5,660 nt of DNA from Pseudomonadota bacterium. Its GTDB lineage: Bacteria; Bdellovibrionota; Bdellovibrionia; Bdellovibrionales; JAEYZS01. Shown in pieces: positions 4,881 to 5,660 of this stretch; position 1 is the first letter of the stretch, and every line of letters begins with the position of its first letter. The notes below the pieces were generated by a model. The model was given only the letters and a program-made list of their open reading frames with translations, was not told where the DNA came from and searched no databases. The stretch covers positions 1 to 5,660 of the forward strand of contig JAEYZS010000255.1 of assembly GCA_023427925.1 (NCBI GenBank), written 5' to 3'. The position numbers were made by a program, and so were the translations under genes.

Positions 4881-5660
4881 GTGAGTGCAGTTCCTCTAGC
4901 GGTAACAGATAAATTTCTCCTTGAGATTCTGGATGGTCCAGACAAGGGAGCTCAGTTTCAGTTAGTCGCTGGCGAAATTACAATTGGTCGTGGAGAGAAT
5001 AACGACGTTATCCTCCATGATCCACGCTGTAGTAGAGAGCATGCAGTCGTTAAAATTTCTACTCAAGCAGTACTTATAGAGGACCGAGGTTCGTCGACAG
5101 GGGTTATTGTAGACGGACAAAAAAGTTCGAGAGCGTTTCTATCTAATGGATCTAAGATTGTTATTGGATCTACAACTTTCTTATTCAAGAAAATCGTGGA
5201 TTATAAGCCTGCAGCTCCTAGAGATCCGTATACACCTAGCAAATCATCCTCGAAGAGTTCAGACTCTAAAAAAATACGTTTCTATGGAATCGTTGCTGTC
5301 GTTATTATTGTCGGGTTATATTTGTTTACATCAAACCCGCCGCCTCCACCACCTCTTAAAACCCCTAGTATTGACGAGGAAATTGAACTTTCCAAAAAAC
5401 GACAAGAGTCTTTAATTAAAGATCAATTGCAAAGCGGAAAAGCGTCACGACAATACCTGGACGCACAGGCAGCCTTCACAAAAGGTTTACGTGATTTTAG
5501 AGAAGGTCTTTTTAAAAGCGCTGTTATTTCATTTAGCGCAACCCTTGCTATATATCCAGAACATCCAACCGCAAGAAGATATTTGAGGTTGGCTCAACTC
5601 AAGCTAGATCAACAAGTACAATTCCTAATGAACGAGGGAACTCGGTTTATGGAACAAAAC
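4881..5660 (+). CDS. Membrane FHA protein with TPR-like extracytoplasmic region, C-terminus beyond window
   Basis: The frame is open for 260 codons from GTG 4881 to the right edge, so the gene is incomplete. Residues about 11-105 form an FHA domain: LDGPDKGAQFQL (17-28), IGRG (35-38), SREH (51-54) and DRGSSTGVIVDG (68-79). The asparagine expected in the STNG loop is replaced by T73, so phosphothreonine binding may be weakened. A Ser/Lys-rich linker (about 110-131) precedes one membrane segment (about 132-149). A run of six prolines (153-158) follows, then a charged helical region (164-184) and helices resembling tetratricopeptide repeats, for example FREGLFKSAVISFSATLAIY (206-225) ending in P-E-H-P. 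The N-terminus should be cytoplasmic and the TPR-like part extracytoplasmic. The start directly follows the TAG of the upstream FHA gene. I do not recognise a named gene; a structural or regulatory role with the Tad machine is inference from context. Confidence 0.85.
   Translation, partial: MSAVPLAVTDKFLLEILDGPDKGAQFQLVAGEITIGRGENNDVILHDPRCSREHAVVKISTQAVLIEDRGSSTGVIVDGQKSSRAFLSNGSKIVIGSTTFLFKKIVDYKPAAPRDPYTPSKSSSKSSDSKKIRFYGIVAVVIIVGLYLFTSNPPPPPPLKTPSIDEEIELSKKRQESLIKDQLQSGKASRQYLDAQAAFTKGLRDFREGLFKSAVISFSATLAIYPEHPTARRYLRLAQLKLDQQVQFLMNEGTRFMEQN

Noticed and set aside
5146..5415. Plus-strand open frame of 89 codons inside the second FHA gene
   Set aside because: It is out of frame with the FHA/TM/TPR-like reading, which runs unbroken from 4881 to 5660 and carries all the motifs.

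Overview
The window holds seven genes packed almost without gaps into two divergent groups, with no RNA gene, CRISPR array or insertion sequence that I can see. Sampled lines run at roughly 40% G+C. The gene content (a Tad pilus TadC, a cytoplasmic DUF192 protein of the C-x-SIHTFFM type, membrane proteins with FHA domains) and the dense overlapping layout suggest a Gram-negative bacterium of the Bdellovibrionota or old deltaproteobacterial kind, possibly a lower-GC Bdellovibrio relative. That placement is inference from gene content, not from a marker gene.

Left half, minus strand (1-2033): maf -> yggS -> proC. maf (dTTP/UTP-type nucleotide pyrophosphatase) is followed after a double stop by yggS (PLP-homeostasis protein), and one base after its stop comes a proC-like gene (pyrroline-5-carboxylate reductase family) that runs off the left edge. 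The yggS-proC linkage is common in bacteria. The proC product departs from the family consensus at two usually conserved places, so its reaction should not be taken for granted.

Right half, plus strand (2034-5660): tadC -> DUF192 -> FHA/sensor/PAS protein -> FHA/TM/TPR-like protein (cut by the right edge). All three internal junctions overlap or abut: an ATGA overlap, a 14-base overlap, and TAG directly followed by GTG. The four genes therefore look translationally coupled. TadC is an inner-membrane platform protein of the Flp/Tad pilus or secretion machine. The two FHA proteins would offer phosphothreonine-recognition modules at the membrane. The first also has an extracytoplasmic sensor-like segment and a PAS-like domain but no kinase, cyclase or other output domain. 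My reading, as inference, is a membrane signalling or scaffolding module tied to a Tad apparatus.

The two groups meet at 2031-2036, where the start codons of maf and tadC lie back to back in the single hexamer CATATG. No non-coding space exists there, so promoters for both operons must lie inside the opposite gene. No stretch longer than a few bases is free of genes anywhere in the window.
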